Below, in pieces: positions 1 through 9,611 of a stretch of DNA of 64,000 nt. Numbering within the stretch: position 1 is the first letter of the stretch; each line of letters starts with the position of its first letter. The position numbers and the translations under genes are program-made. Origin of the DNA: Lottia gigantea (lineage: Eukaryota; Mollusca; Gastropoda; Lottiidae); assembly GCF_000327385.1 (NCBI RefSeq), contig NW_008711143.1, positions 1 through 64,000 on the forward strand, read 5' to 3'. Below the pieces are notes generated by a model, which searched no databases, was not told the origin of the DNA, and saw only the letters and a list, made by a program, of their open reading frames with translations.

Positions 1-611
1 CTTCAACCTAATTAGAATCACATTAGGGGAAAAAATGGGAATTTCTTGTTACAAGGGACTGCTGCAGGAAATGTGCTCATATTCAAATAAATTTTTTTCT
101 TGAAAAGTTACAAAGCTACAAAGCTGAAATTTGGCACACATATCCACATGGGCTATCTAGACATTTAGAAAAAAACAGAGCTCAAAAATCTCCCATAGGG
201 AAAAACTTAGCCCAGGAAAAGTTGCCGATAATCTGCTCTTATAGGCCATATGGAGGGTAAACGTCCAATACCTAACTTTGCGAAATAAACCGATTTGGCC
301 CATGTTTTGGACTTTTCCCACTCATGAGGCCCCAGGGACTTGGAAAAACACTTCAAACCTAATTAGAATCAATTAGGGGAAAAAATGGGAATTTCTTGTT
401 ACAAGGGACTGCTGCAGGAAATGTGCTCATATTCAAATAAATTTTTTTCTTGAAAAGTTACAAAGCTACAAAGCTGAAATTTGGCACACATATCCACATG
501 GGCTATCTAGACATTTAGAAAAAAACAGAGCTCAAAAATCTCCCATAGGGAAAAACTTAGCCCAGGAAAAGTTGCCGATAATCTGCTCTTATAGGCCATA
601 TGGAGGGTAAA
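1..611. repeat. Satellite-like tandem repeat, period about 350 bp
   Basis: Bases 1-261 recur at about 351-611 with only a few differences; both begin CTTCAA(A)CCTAATTAGAATC and both reach GGAGGGTAAAC. The second copy stops at about 611, where unrelated sequence begins. The first copy also holds about 90 bp before the next unit starts, so the period is about 350 bp. The array runs off the left edge, so copy number is unknown. I see no coding potential. Confidence 0.85.
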
Positions 612-2084
612 CCATGATAATAAACCATGATTGTATACGAATTTAGTCCGTGCTATTTATAGAAATCCTCTTTCTGCCTTCCTTTTGTTGGTTTTTAAAT
701 GCCAATTTTGAGTTTTTTTTTTTCTAGATTTGGAATTTGATGTCTTAAATTGCATTTCCTTTCAGGTTTTGTGAAATAATCAAAATTTATTGGCGGAAGG
801 ATAATTCTAAAAGTAGTGGTTTCGTGAGCAGTCCAAATTAACTGTTGATATCCCGTAGTGGTCTACTCTCATTTTGACTTGGCCTAGTTCAAAATTATTA
901 TGGTCATTATAGGCCAGGCTTTAATGTGACATAATGGAAAGTTTTCTGGTTAAAGTTATAGAAAGTTTAATTTGGTGTTTTAACAAAAATTTGATTTTGT
1001 GGCTTATTTTAGTGAAAATCGACATTTTAACCAATTTTAGGTATAGGCCTATCAACATTGCAACTATGTATCAAATTGTAATTATTTGTGTTCCTCCTCA
1101 TATTTTTGCATAAAAGGAAAGTCTCGCCAAATTGGAAAGTTTATATGTTCTGGCTAATGATAATTCATGCAGGATATGACAGGATTCCTTGACATCAAAT
1201 GGGAAGTACTGGGTAATATCTAAAAGGTGTCCATTCAGTCATAGAAGAAAGACCATAAATTTGCACAGATTGGCTTTCATGATTTCTATTTGTCTCATAA
1301 ATCATTATGGATTTATGTCGAATATCTAAGCCTTTAGCCCCACCACATCAACAAAAACATTGTATTTCGGTTTGTACATGTCATGTCCATGATAGGTTCG
1401 CTATGTGTCTGTTACATTTAAAACTGTAAAAAGGTATTTCTTGTGCGTTGAGTCTTAGTGTTATAGCACTGCAGGTTAACATATTGAGGAGACTATAAAT
1501 TGGCTTATACTAGACTCAATAGTGTTAGGACGTATCCTGTCCTGTCTCACAATTTGATTATATTACATTATTTCTTCATTATGTGTATGATCAAGATGAT
1601 AAATAAAGGTGGGGGTGGGGGTGATGTTGGTGGCAGTCTTGTGTTGGCTTTAACACTTAAGTTGGAGTGGAGATATAAAGAAGAACATATAATTATAAAC
1701 AACACAAATTTTCTTTTCTTTTTTCTTTTTTAGATGAAATAATACATTTTTTAACTGGCATGGCATAACATCATTGAGAACATTAATAATCTACAGCCAG
1801 CAAAGCACTTGTTAAGTCCAATTGTCCTTTTATGTATCCACTATCAGTTGTATTTAGTATTTTTATATTTAGAAAATTTAGAGAAGCTTTGTTCACTTCA
1901 TTTTTCCTATGGTACACTAATTGTTTGTCTATATTGCACAGTGATTGCTGGGTCTTAGGGGACAGATTAGATTGTTACTGTGACCACCACTACAGAAAAC
2001 AGAGTGAGAACGGCATTTTGAAAAGTCACCATCATAACACATAACTGTTGATTTCAGTAGTGTTCATAGATTCTTCTATATTAA
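612..2084. other. AT-rich intergenic sequence, no gene seen
   Basis: Short open frames at 1500-1733 and 1832-2044 lack a recognisable domain, splice context or coding-like composition. A G-rich patch (GGTGGGGGTGGGGGTGATG) lies at about 1610-1640. Confidence 0.5.
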
Positions 2085-2330
2085 GATATTTCCATCCAAC
2101 TCCTCTTTTGCTTCTGTGTTGATCTTAAACTGTGGTACTGAACACACCTGGGCCTCTTCTTCAGCACGAGTCGGAATGGCTAAATTCTCCAATTTCACCA
2201 TTTTTTCCATATTGATTATCCTGGTGCCTGATACTTCATTTTCATCATAATTGCTTTCTTTTTTTGTTACTACCTCGAGAGTCTACTTCCATGTTGAAAT
2301 AGTTAATTTCTTGACCTTCAGATACACAAG
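2085..2330 (-). pseudogene. Possible coding fragment, origin unknown
   Basis: Read on the minus strand, about 50 codons stay open and look protein-like: a stretch with GTRIINMEKMVKLENLA, then TRAEEEAQVCSVPQFKIN. A second open piece with EGQEINYFNMEVDSRG lies just upstream in another frame. The motif G-x-R-I-I-(N/D)-(M/L) is common in invertebrate transposon-derived and host-adopted proteins, so this may be a fragment of one. No start codon, splice sites or flanking repeats define it. I cannot name the protein. Confidence 0.25.
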
Positions 2331-3680
2331 AGGTAGATCATAATCAGCCTGTGTTACCTGGCTAACTTTCTTTACATGAAAGGGTAAAACTTGTGAATTA
2401 TGAAAGGAAATGAGTGAATTTCTCATTTTAACTGCAGTCATATTTGACTTGAGGGAGGTGAATATATCGGCAGAATGATGTATTATTCTTTGACAAAGGA
2501 ATAGACAGACAAATTTCCATTTACTAGTTGGATAGACTTGGTTTCTGAGGTATAGGAATCAAAAACCTATAAATGAGTTACATAATAGTTGTTACTTAAC
2601 GGTACATTCTGTTTTCTGTAGGTCGAATTTTTTTTTTGCTCAAATCTGTGAAAATTATAAAGCGAAATTCCATACAAATGTATCCCATAACGTATCTGAA
2701 AGTTTTAATTAAAAAAATCAGCCGTTAATTTTTTTAACGCCAATCTTCACATCAGAAGGTTATGTAAACTTTTATTTTTAGTTATGCTGTTAGAAAACTA
2801 CTGTACAGATTTGAGCAAAATAAACGCCTAATTGTAGAGTTCTCTAAAGATTTCAACTAAATATAACGAGCTATTATAAAGCCGATCACCGAAACTAAGT
2901 CAAATTGATTTATAAACAATTGGTACTCTCAGCTTTTTAATCAACACTTTTAAAACAAATTCAGTCTGATCAAATAGATACATAGATATAAATAGCATAC
3001 TTAACAAATATTTTAAGGTATAATTTACGGCGTTTATGATAATGAAAATGTTTTACAATAAAAAGGAATTAAAACCATTTGCATACACTAAGGTTTATTT
3101 CACGTTTTTTTTTTTTTTTTTTAAATAAGGTAAACAATTTTAAAAAGGTTTTGTGAGCAATCATCCTCGTGTATACTTGTATTTATTTTCATTTTTCATG
3201 GCCAGTTTACATATTAGTGAATATAGATAAATTTAAATAATTATGAGTATATATAAATAAATATATATAAATATAGATATATATAAATAGATAAAAATAT
3301 AGATAAATAAACTTCATATAGGTTCATCAATGTTATAAAATTAAAGATGATTTTTAAAATAATGGTTCAATTATGGTATGATATTGCACATAGGATATAA
3401 ATACTATTGTGTGGCGACGGTGTGTATGATATGCCGGTCTCAACGTGTTTCAAGTCGGAGCCTTCCGTTCTTGACCAAACTACTTTGGCATCATGGAAGG
3501 ACAACTCCAGGTTAGATGTATGAGTCCAGCATATCACATGTTTGAGTGGTCAGCCTCGGCCAATCCAAGAAAGGGCTAGACACTGACTGCGATTGAGACA
3601 TTGTACAGCTGTGGGTAGACGGGGCCTATAATTTCAGAAGCCTGTATATCAGCCAATCTATCATTACTTCCACTAGACTA
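2331..3680. other. AT-rich sequence with simple repeats, no gene seen
   Basis: The stretch contains a poly-T run at about 3105-3122 and an ATATAAATA-type microsatellite at about 3237-3312. A more GC-rich block at 3415-3680 adjoins the LINE and may be its 3' untranslated end. No coding region is recognised. Confidence 0.45.
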
Positions 3681-4197
3681 GGAGGAGTCCTATTGGTCTA
3701 AATAATTTGGAAATAGTGATAGATGTAAGGATACAGACTGGCCTGAAAATTGTACAGAAAGATGGAAAATTCTGTAAATTTCATTTCATGGCCGGTGGTA
3801 TTTGTCACGCAGCGACAGGGGCTATCCCGCAAGATCTTCGGGTTTTTACACTGAACAAACAGATGTTCGAAAGTTTCTTCTTCAGCTCCACAGAATTTGC
3901 ATTTCAGATCAAAATCTGTAGAGCTGCGAACCCTCAAGAAGTATTTTGTAGACAGGGCCGAATGTACAACGAGAAACAGAAAGTATTTTTCCCGAAGATT
4001 TATTTTTGAATTTTGAATATTGCCAAAGATAGACTTGAAGTTGATATGTCTGTTTTCTCGTTGTATTTTAGGTATAATTTTGAGATCATGAATGAGTGCC
4101 AAATAGATATCTTTTGATGTGGCTTTTCCAGTAATTTTGTTGCCTAGTTTCCGAAAGTTTGCAAATAAACGTTCGTAGAACGGATGAGTGTTCAGTG

Positions 4198-5460
4198 TCA
4201 TTGTTGGATAACTTTTGTCGCGGTTTTTATACCTAAAAGTTTGATTTTTGGTTTGATATATTCTGCCAGCGAGTTTGGTACGTAGGTAGCCACCCCCCTG
4301 AAAGTAATGATTTCTGTTTTTGAGTTGTTTAGTTTAGATCCTGTTGCCAATTGAAATTTGTTAAGGTCGAGTTCAAGGTAGGCAAAGGAGTCAGCATCTG
4401 TGACTAGGACAGTCAAGTCGTCAGCATGCTGAATAGTTTTGACCTCCAGCAGATAGTTTGTAATTTTTACACCCCGTATACCCACATGATGTGTGATGAT
4501 TAGAGCCAGAGGGTGTGTCGCGAGTGAGAAGAGCGCCATGGAGAGCGGGCAGCCTAGCTTGACGCCACGCTCTGGGAAAACGTATTCCGTGAACGATCCC
4601 CTCACTTTCCATTTCAAGATATTGGGTGGAAAATTCAATGCAGTCAGTAATTTGGTCAGATAATTCCGGTTGAGCCTATCGAAGGTCTTCTCCTGGTCGT
4701 AAGCGAGTAAGGCTAAGCTGAAGTTGTTTGGTTTGAATATTTTATTATGGTGTCAATCGAGAGCAGGTTGTTGATAATGGACTTATCCTCACCTGCTCCG
4801 GATTGAATGTCAAGTAAAATGCTGTTCAGGAATTTTGGTTCTGTTAGTGATCACTTCAGCAATTATTTTGTAGTCCACCGTCAACAGAGAGATAGGCCTA
4901 TAGTTTTTAAAATCGGTTTTAGATCCTTCGTTTTTATAATTGATGGTCAAAATTGAGGTTTTTATTGTATCAGTGAGACGTTGTCTTTCATTAATACCGA
5001 AAATGTTAGATAAAATTCTTTTGGGGTCCCATCGATCCCGGGTGATTTGTTGTTCTGAAAGTGTTTCAAAGCAGTGTAAATCTCATGAGTGGATATAATA
5101 GTCTGACTGATCAGGTCTCTGTCTGCTGCCGGTAGACTAGAGATACCAGACTCTCTGATATAGGCATCAATGGGCTGGAATCGGTTCAGAAGTGTATAAA
5201 TTTTTATAATAAATTTGGATTATATTCAAGATTTCTGATTTTTCTGAAGTGATATGGACGTTATGATCCGAAGGTTTTTCCATAATTTTGCTAGACCCAT
5301 TGTCTAATTCTATTTTCCTAAAGATATCTACATTAGATGTGCCGCTTTCCTCGAAGGGGGTCTTGGACCGAATAGGAACCCCCTTATTCAAGATATTCTG
5401 AACCTGGTGGGTTCGTTTTGCTGCATTGCCCAACTTGCCGCATCGTGCCCAACTGCACAA
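4198..5460 (-). pseudogene. LINE reverse transcriptase region (broken)
   Basis: Going down the minus strand, the order is a segment ending IIQIYYKNLYTSE, a finger motif NNKSPGIDGTPKEFY at about 5050, SGAGEDKSIINNLLS at about 4780, the palm motif with GVKLGCPLSMALF at about 4560, and the QHADD active site at about 4425. The catalytic aspartate pair is present, but the first residue of the box is Q-H-A rather than the usual Y/F-A. The frame is interrupted several times between 5170 and 4640, so no functional polymerase is expected. Confidence 0.8.
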
Positions 5461-6079
5461 AAACGACTTTGTAAAACAAAACTAAAGGTTTCTGATAAAA
5501 TCCGGAATGGCCATTTGTTTCACATGTAAGGAAATATTTCAATCTGTTGTCCGCATCGAATTTCTTTTTATTTATAATTTGGACCTGTTAGGGAAATCGA
5601 AACTATAGCTTCAAGACTTTCGTACTGTGCCTTTTTACAGAGGCATACCTTTCGTTATTATGGTGACAATACTGAGTTTTTAAAATATAACCTCACCGCT
5701 CACGGTTTTAGATTCCGCAATACTTATTTTCCTGTGGATCCATCCGATGTCTGAACTGTCATTTTTTCTAAACAATCGCAGGTTGGTCTATTTTTGTCTC
5801 AAACTGCCACCAGGACATTCTGGGACTTATCTGGAACCACTGGGGGTTGAGCAACTGCTGAATTATAGGGCACATCTAATACGAGAATTCTAAACTTCTC
5901 CTCGCTTGATAATTCTGATTTACTATTCAAAACATTTTTACTTTCAGACATTTCAGTGGCCATTTTTTTCTAGCACGTGGGTGACTTTATAGGCACGCAG
6001 TAGAGGGACATAACTCTTGCAAGTTATGACCAATATTGTATGTATTGAACTTGTCTTGTTTCGTTTTATGGATTTATGT

Positions 6080-6352
6080 ATTTTGTATTACGGTTCTGAG
6101 TGAGTTAAACGCCTGCTCGCTAAGCTGAAGGTCCTGCAGAATAGTAGGACGTAAAACTCCATTCATTTCATTTCATTTTTAACCTGAAGGTCCAGGGTTC
6201 AATCCCGGCATAGGTCGAGATAATACCTTCGCATTTTTCAACCCGGTTTCCCCCTGTCAGTGATGCAGGTTAGAGGGAAAAATGGAAAAAGCGTATAGTC
6301 GTTCGGATGGGACAATAAACCGAGGCCCCGTGTGCTACAGGATGTGCAGGTT
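6080..6352 (+). mobile_element. tRNA-derived SINE inserted in the LINE
   Basis: The sequence contains a Pol III B-box-like GGTTCAATCCC at about 6189. A conserved body follows (TTTCCCCCTGTCAGTGATGC and GGGACAATAAACCGAGGCC). The 3' end motif TAGGACGTAAAACTCCATTC with a (CATTT)n tail is at about 6140-6178. The same modules occur on the minus strand at 25.6-26.7 kb. Here a shortened copy (head joined to tail, 6080-6178) is directly followed by a second copy starting at AACCTGAAGGTCC. LINE coding similarity resumes at about 6353. Confidence 0.7.
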
Positions 6353-7133
6353 AAAGTCAGCCCTTTGTACCTGCCAGTCTAGCCAGAAAGTTTGGAATAA
6401 TGTTTTATATTCCTCCTCGTCCAGCACGGCAGCATTTAGTTTCCATTTTCCTCTACCCCGTCGTCCTGACCCCAGCCCCACCCATACGGAAACGGTCTTA
6501 TGGTCGGTGAACGGACAGTCTAGATGGAGGATTTCTTGTATAGTATTACAGTGAGACTGAGGTAGATAAATTCTATTTATCCGAGTCCTAGTGTTTTCTC
6601 GGAGGAATGTATATAATTCATTTCTTGGATTTGTCTGTCGGAGACAGTCTACTAGTTTTAATGTTATTGAACATGCGAATCGCAAGATGGCGCATTTCTT
6701 GCGATTTGCTGTCCAATTTTGAGTAAATGAGGTTAAAATCGCCAAAGAGAAAGAAAATATCAGAAAGGTTGAAGTGGTATTGAATATGAGAGTAAAGGTC
6801 ACTATAGAAGGGACCCTTATTCTCAAATTCAGAGGGGTAGTAAACGCAGAAGCAGTGACTTGTATACTTTTGAAATTTAAATTTAGCGTGGAAGAATCTA
6901 ATTCTAAATTTTGATCAAGTTCAAATGTTTTTGTAGAGAATTGTTACGCCCCTCGTGCTTGCATTAGGGATATTTGACCGGAATAGCGAGAAATCCGAAA
7001 TTGTCTCAATTTTCCTGATCTGAGACAATTCCGGTTTCTTGTAGGCCAACGATATCAGCGGACTTGCAGTCATGTAAATTTTGCGTAGTTTTGAGGCGAA
7101 CCCTGTATGGATATTTAATGTAATTATCATCAT
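6353..7133 (-). pseudogene. LINE endonuclease region (broken)
   Basis: The start of an exonuclease-endonuclease-phosphatase domain is seen at about 7133-6921 (ITLNIHTGF, then a stretch ending in a valine-rich strand). Its end lies at about 6560-6353, with TDHKTVSVWVGLG followed by GKWKLNAAVLDEEEY. The DH pair is the expected catalytic motif, and GxWKLN is the usual linker in L1/Tx1 elements. The two parts are in different frames. A SINE interrupts the element immediately downstream. Confidence 0.7.
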
Positions 7134-7140
7134 GATCAGA

Positions 7141-7494
7141 TAAAAATGAAGTATAAATTTATTGTATAAGTTTGTTTTGGTTTTCTATGGACTGTTTTGA
7201 TGGTTAAATATGAGTTTTCTAATTGAATTTGTCTATTAGGTCCGCTGATATCGCTGAGACTTTGTACGCTTCCGGATTTGTATTTTTTTATTGTCTTCTA
7301 AAAGACTACTTCGATCTCTGTCCCGTTTCCTATGCTCTTTGGAAGAATTCGGGGTTTCGGTGACCGTAGCAGTTTGGATTTGGACTTAGGGTCTAGCTCC
7401 CCCAGTGGCAGCTTGGGGAGTACTTACGTGACGTGGATAGTGCGGTGTCTCAATTTTTTTGATACATAGATGTCATTAAGACAATGAAAAATGA
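7141..7494. other. Short intergenic stretch, no feature seen
   Basis: Sequence between the LINE and the first GCCCACAT-family repeat. It may include the LINE 5' untranslated end. No open frame or repeat was recognised. Confidence 0.4.
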
Positions 7495-7821
7495 AACGTA
7501 GTGGGCCACAGCCATATACGCCCTTCATGGCATGCGGATGGTAAAAACGAAACATCCATTTTAAGTTTCATCAAAATCAGTTGAAAACTAAGAGTAATAG
7601 CATATTCCAGATTTTGGGGCAAAAAAAAAAAACGGCAATATTTCATAGTAAATATTTTTCGATTCGTCTGATTTTCAATATGGTTGATACTAGGGCGATT
7701 ACAAACACTCACCAAGTAACGTAAAATCCATCAAGAAAACAGCTCTCTATCGTTTGTGGACACTGTGGACAGACAGGGGTGACGGCTATATCACGCCCAC
7801 ATTAATGTGCGGGCGAATAAA
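7495..7821 (-). repeat. GCCCACAT-family interspersed repeat, copy A
   Basis: In minus orientation it starts with TTTTATTCGCCCGCACAT and GTGGGCGTGATATAGCCGTC, followed by CACCCCTGTCTGTCC. It ends ATGCCATGAAGGGCGTATA then TGGCTGTGGCCCACTA. The end matches the end of copy G at 48.57-48.61 kb. The copy is short, so internal subrepeats are missing. It is the only copy here outside an intron, just downstream of RPL41. Confidence 0.7.
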
Positions 7822-7944
7822 AACGGCCTTGACTTTTGGTTAATGCAAATTGCTACCAATGATCTTTTTTGAAGAGACGAATTTCCATTGATCTTCAGAC
7901 ATTCTTAGACATATTATGCAAGAGAGTAAATACGGTACAAAAAA

Positions 7945-8310
7945 AAAAATGACACTACACATTTTATTAAAACATGTACTAAATACAGCCTTTTAAATAA
8001 ATGAAATTAAACAAGTCCACAATTTCTAATGTCACAAGAAAAGTTTGTAATGAAATGTCTGGAGGGTATTATCCACACAATTTCACTTTCATCATCATCA
8101 ATCAACACATCTTCATCATGGTACTTATGAGCAAACTGAAACCAGAATAACTGATAGTGTTCAACGCAGTAAGTTGATTTCAAGCAAAACCGATTTTTAA
8201 GAAATGTGGTCAAGTTAAAGGCGAACAACCTTTTCACAGACTAAGTGGAACACCAATCTTCTTTATCTAATTAGAATATTTAACAGGCTGCATCAGAATA
8301 GGGAAGGGTT
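7945..8310 (-). other. Probable RPL41 3' untranslated region
   Basis: After the RPL41 stop codon the minus strand runs about 345 bp to a canonical AATAAA (plus-strand TTTATT at 7963-7968), followed by a T-rich stretch. That length suits a ribosomal protein mRNA. A 76-codon open frame (8007-8237) lies inside this stretch and is listed separately. Confidence 0.6.
8007..8237 (-). CDS. Open frame of unknown status downstream of RPL41
   Basis: The frame has 76 codons starting MKRLFAFNLTTFLKNR and includes an acidic stretch, EDVLIDDDESEIVWI. It ends 44 bp before the AATAAA. A good splice acceptor (CTGGTTTCAG) lies inside it, just before the codons for FAHKYHDEDV, so the last 42 codons could be a terminal exon. 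No upstream partner exon was found. It may be chance in the RPL41 3' UTR, a downstream ORF, or the last exon of another transcript. No domain is recognised. Confidence 0.25.
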   Translation of the reverse strand: MKRLFAFNLTTFLKNRFCLKSTYCVEHYQLFWFQFAHKYHDEDVLIDDDESEIVWIIPSRHFITNFSCDIRNCGLV

Positions 8311-9242
8311 TTACTTGGATCTGAAACAAAAGGGAATGTGTAGGAAATTAAAATAATCTTTACCAAGTCTTTGGTAATATGGAGCAGGTCTATTACAATA
8401 GACAGCAGTAGTTAAGCTTCAAGAAGACAAGCAAGACTTGTGCCAATTTTAACAAAATTAAAGTGACCAACATAACCCACAAATGGTATCATGTCCGAGC
8501 ATCCCACCATCCAAAATCAAAGCGGCTGTCTGGCGTTGAGGATTTTTCATAGACCATAAATTTTATCTAAATCTACCCGTACAGAATATGAAAATTGCTA
8601 ACCTAGCCCTCATCCTTCGCCTTTTACGCTTCAATCTCCTCATACGTTTTTTCTTCCACTACAAATAAAAGCCAAGGCTCTACATAGACATCAATATCAA
8701 ATAAAATAAGGGTCAATCATATTAAACTATCAGACATGAAGAATAACATGTAACACAAGATATCAAACAATGCACTGTTCGACGGAGCCCCTTCAGTGCA
8801 ATTTAACACTTTTATTATTATTTCGTTTAAACGAAATAATATCACAAATTTCGTTTAAACGAATAATATCACATTTCGTTTTAACGAAATATTATTTCCT
8901 TTTAAATGAATTAATTATTTCGCTAACACGAATTAATTATTTCGTTTAAACGGAATAAACATAGGGTATTTCGTTAAAACAAAATAATTATTTCGTTTAC
9001 ACGAATTAATTATTTCGTCAAAACGAAATAATTATTTCGTTTAAACGAAGTAATAAATATGTTTACAATTGCGCCTTAGGGGCTCCGTATGTCGTGGACT
9101 CGATAAAAGAAAAATGTCTCTGCCTAAAGGCCCAAATTATGCGACTTAACAAAAAAAAATCTCAAGAGAACTTTACAGAAAAAAACAATATCACATGTAA
9201 AGATAAAGTTAACACGTAAATTATTCTCACCTTTGCCCTCAT
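8311..9242 (-). CDS. RPL41: Ribosomal protein eL41 (RPL41), three coding exons
   Basis: Coding pieces on the minus strand are 9231-9242 (ATG AGG GCA AAG), 8603-8658 and 8311-8320. Both introns are GT-AG. The product is 25 residues: MRAKWKKKRMRRLKRK followed by RRRMRARSK. This matches the near-invariant eL41 peptide, a basic helix of the large ribosomal subunit at the subunit interface, in full length. The coding exon with the ATG starts at 9257 after a TTTTGTTTTGCAG acceptor, so a separate 5' noncoding exon is expected; one is seen at 9366-9397. The first coding intron holds a palindromic MITE. The reading frame joins exactly, 78 bp including the TAA. Confidence 0.95.
8783..9088. mobile_element. 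Palindrome-rich MITE in an RPL41 intron
   Basis: The ends are inverted repeats: CGGAGCCCCTTCAGTGCAAT on the left and, reversed, ACGGAGCCCCTAAGGCGCAA on the right. The interior from about 8810 to 9055 is a run of near-palindromes of the type ATTTCGTTTAAACGAAAT, separated by AATTAATT. No coding sequence is present. The family is not recognised. The termini resemble a small nonautonomous DNA transposon, but no clear target duplication was found. Confidence 0.65.
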
Positions 9243-9365
9243 CTCGATTTCTTATTGCTGCAAAACAAAAGAATAGATAAGTAGGAATGTAATTATATAA
9301 TTTTCATGCATAGAAAAGCTTACAGCGTTCGTGATTGGGATGGATAAATTTTCACACATGCTTAC

Positions 9366-9397
9366 CGGAGCAAAGACAAGTTACAAGAGGACGGAAG
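9366..9397 (-). other. RPL41 first noncoding exon with TOP-like start
   Basis: On the minus strand the stretch reads CATCTTCCGTCCTCTTG at its start and TTTGCTCCG|GTAAG at its end, the GT being a good splice donor. A C followed by pyrimidines (CTTCC, C at 9397) fits the TCT-type initiator and 5' TOP tract of ribosomal protein genes. It would splice to the acceptor at 9258-9260. The exact start is inferred. Confidence 0.65.
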
Positions 9398-9611
9398 ATG
9401 GAGCTGTCACGTGATATACATAAAAATATAGCCTCTGTGAATTTGTCTAATGCATTGATTACTATAAAAGACATTGACAATAACTTTTGGCCGTCCAAAT
9501 GTGTTTGAAATATAAAATAAATTCATTCATAGAATGGCAATATAGGTCTAGTAGTAAAATGAAAAATTTGTCTTTAAAACACTTCGATAATAAGGTTTGA
9601 GAGTATTCAAG
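9398..9611. promoter_or_regulatory. Probable bidirectional RPL41/TAF5 promoter
   Basis: Only about 215 bp separate the inferred RPL41 start (minus, about 9397) from the TAF5 start codon (plus, 9612). There is no room for separate distant promoters, so both genes should fire from this stretch. An ETS-like ACGGAAG sits at the RPL41 start (9391-9397). No clear TATA box is placed for TAF5. The extent is inferred from gene positions. Confidence 0.6.

Larger units (their letters stand above)
3690..7140 (-). mobile_element. Decayed non-LTR retrotransposon (LINE), L1/Tx1-like
   Basis: On the minus strand the pieces follow the usual LINE ORF2 order: an apurinic-type endonuclease (about 7133-6353), a reverse transcriptase (about 5460-4198) and a C-terminal CCHC-type knuckle (about 4000-3830). 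Landmarks are FTDHKTVSVW and GKWKLNAAVLDEEEY in the endonuclease, SPGIDGTPKEFY, GVKLGCPLSMALF and the catalytic QHADDLTV in the polymerase, and CKFCGAEEETFEHLFVQC in the knuckle. The GCPLSMALF and SGxKLNxxKT pattern suits the L1/Tx1 group. It is broken by several frame shifts and stops and carries a SINE near 6.1-6.35 kb. The 3' limit is uncertain, and I found no clean target-site duplication. Confidence 0.85.

Noticed and set aside
5460-6050. A second LINE ORF1 start on the minus strand (MATEMSESK at about 5990)
   Set aside because: The frame is short and interrupted, no ORF1 domain is recognised, and a competing protein-like reading exists on the plus strand.
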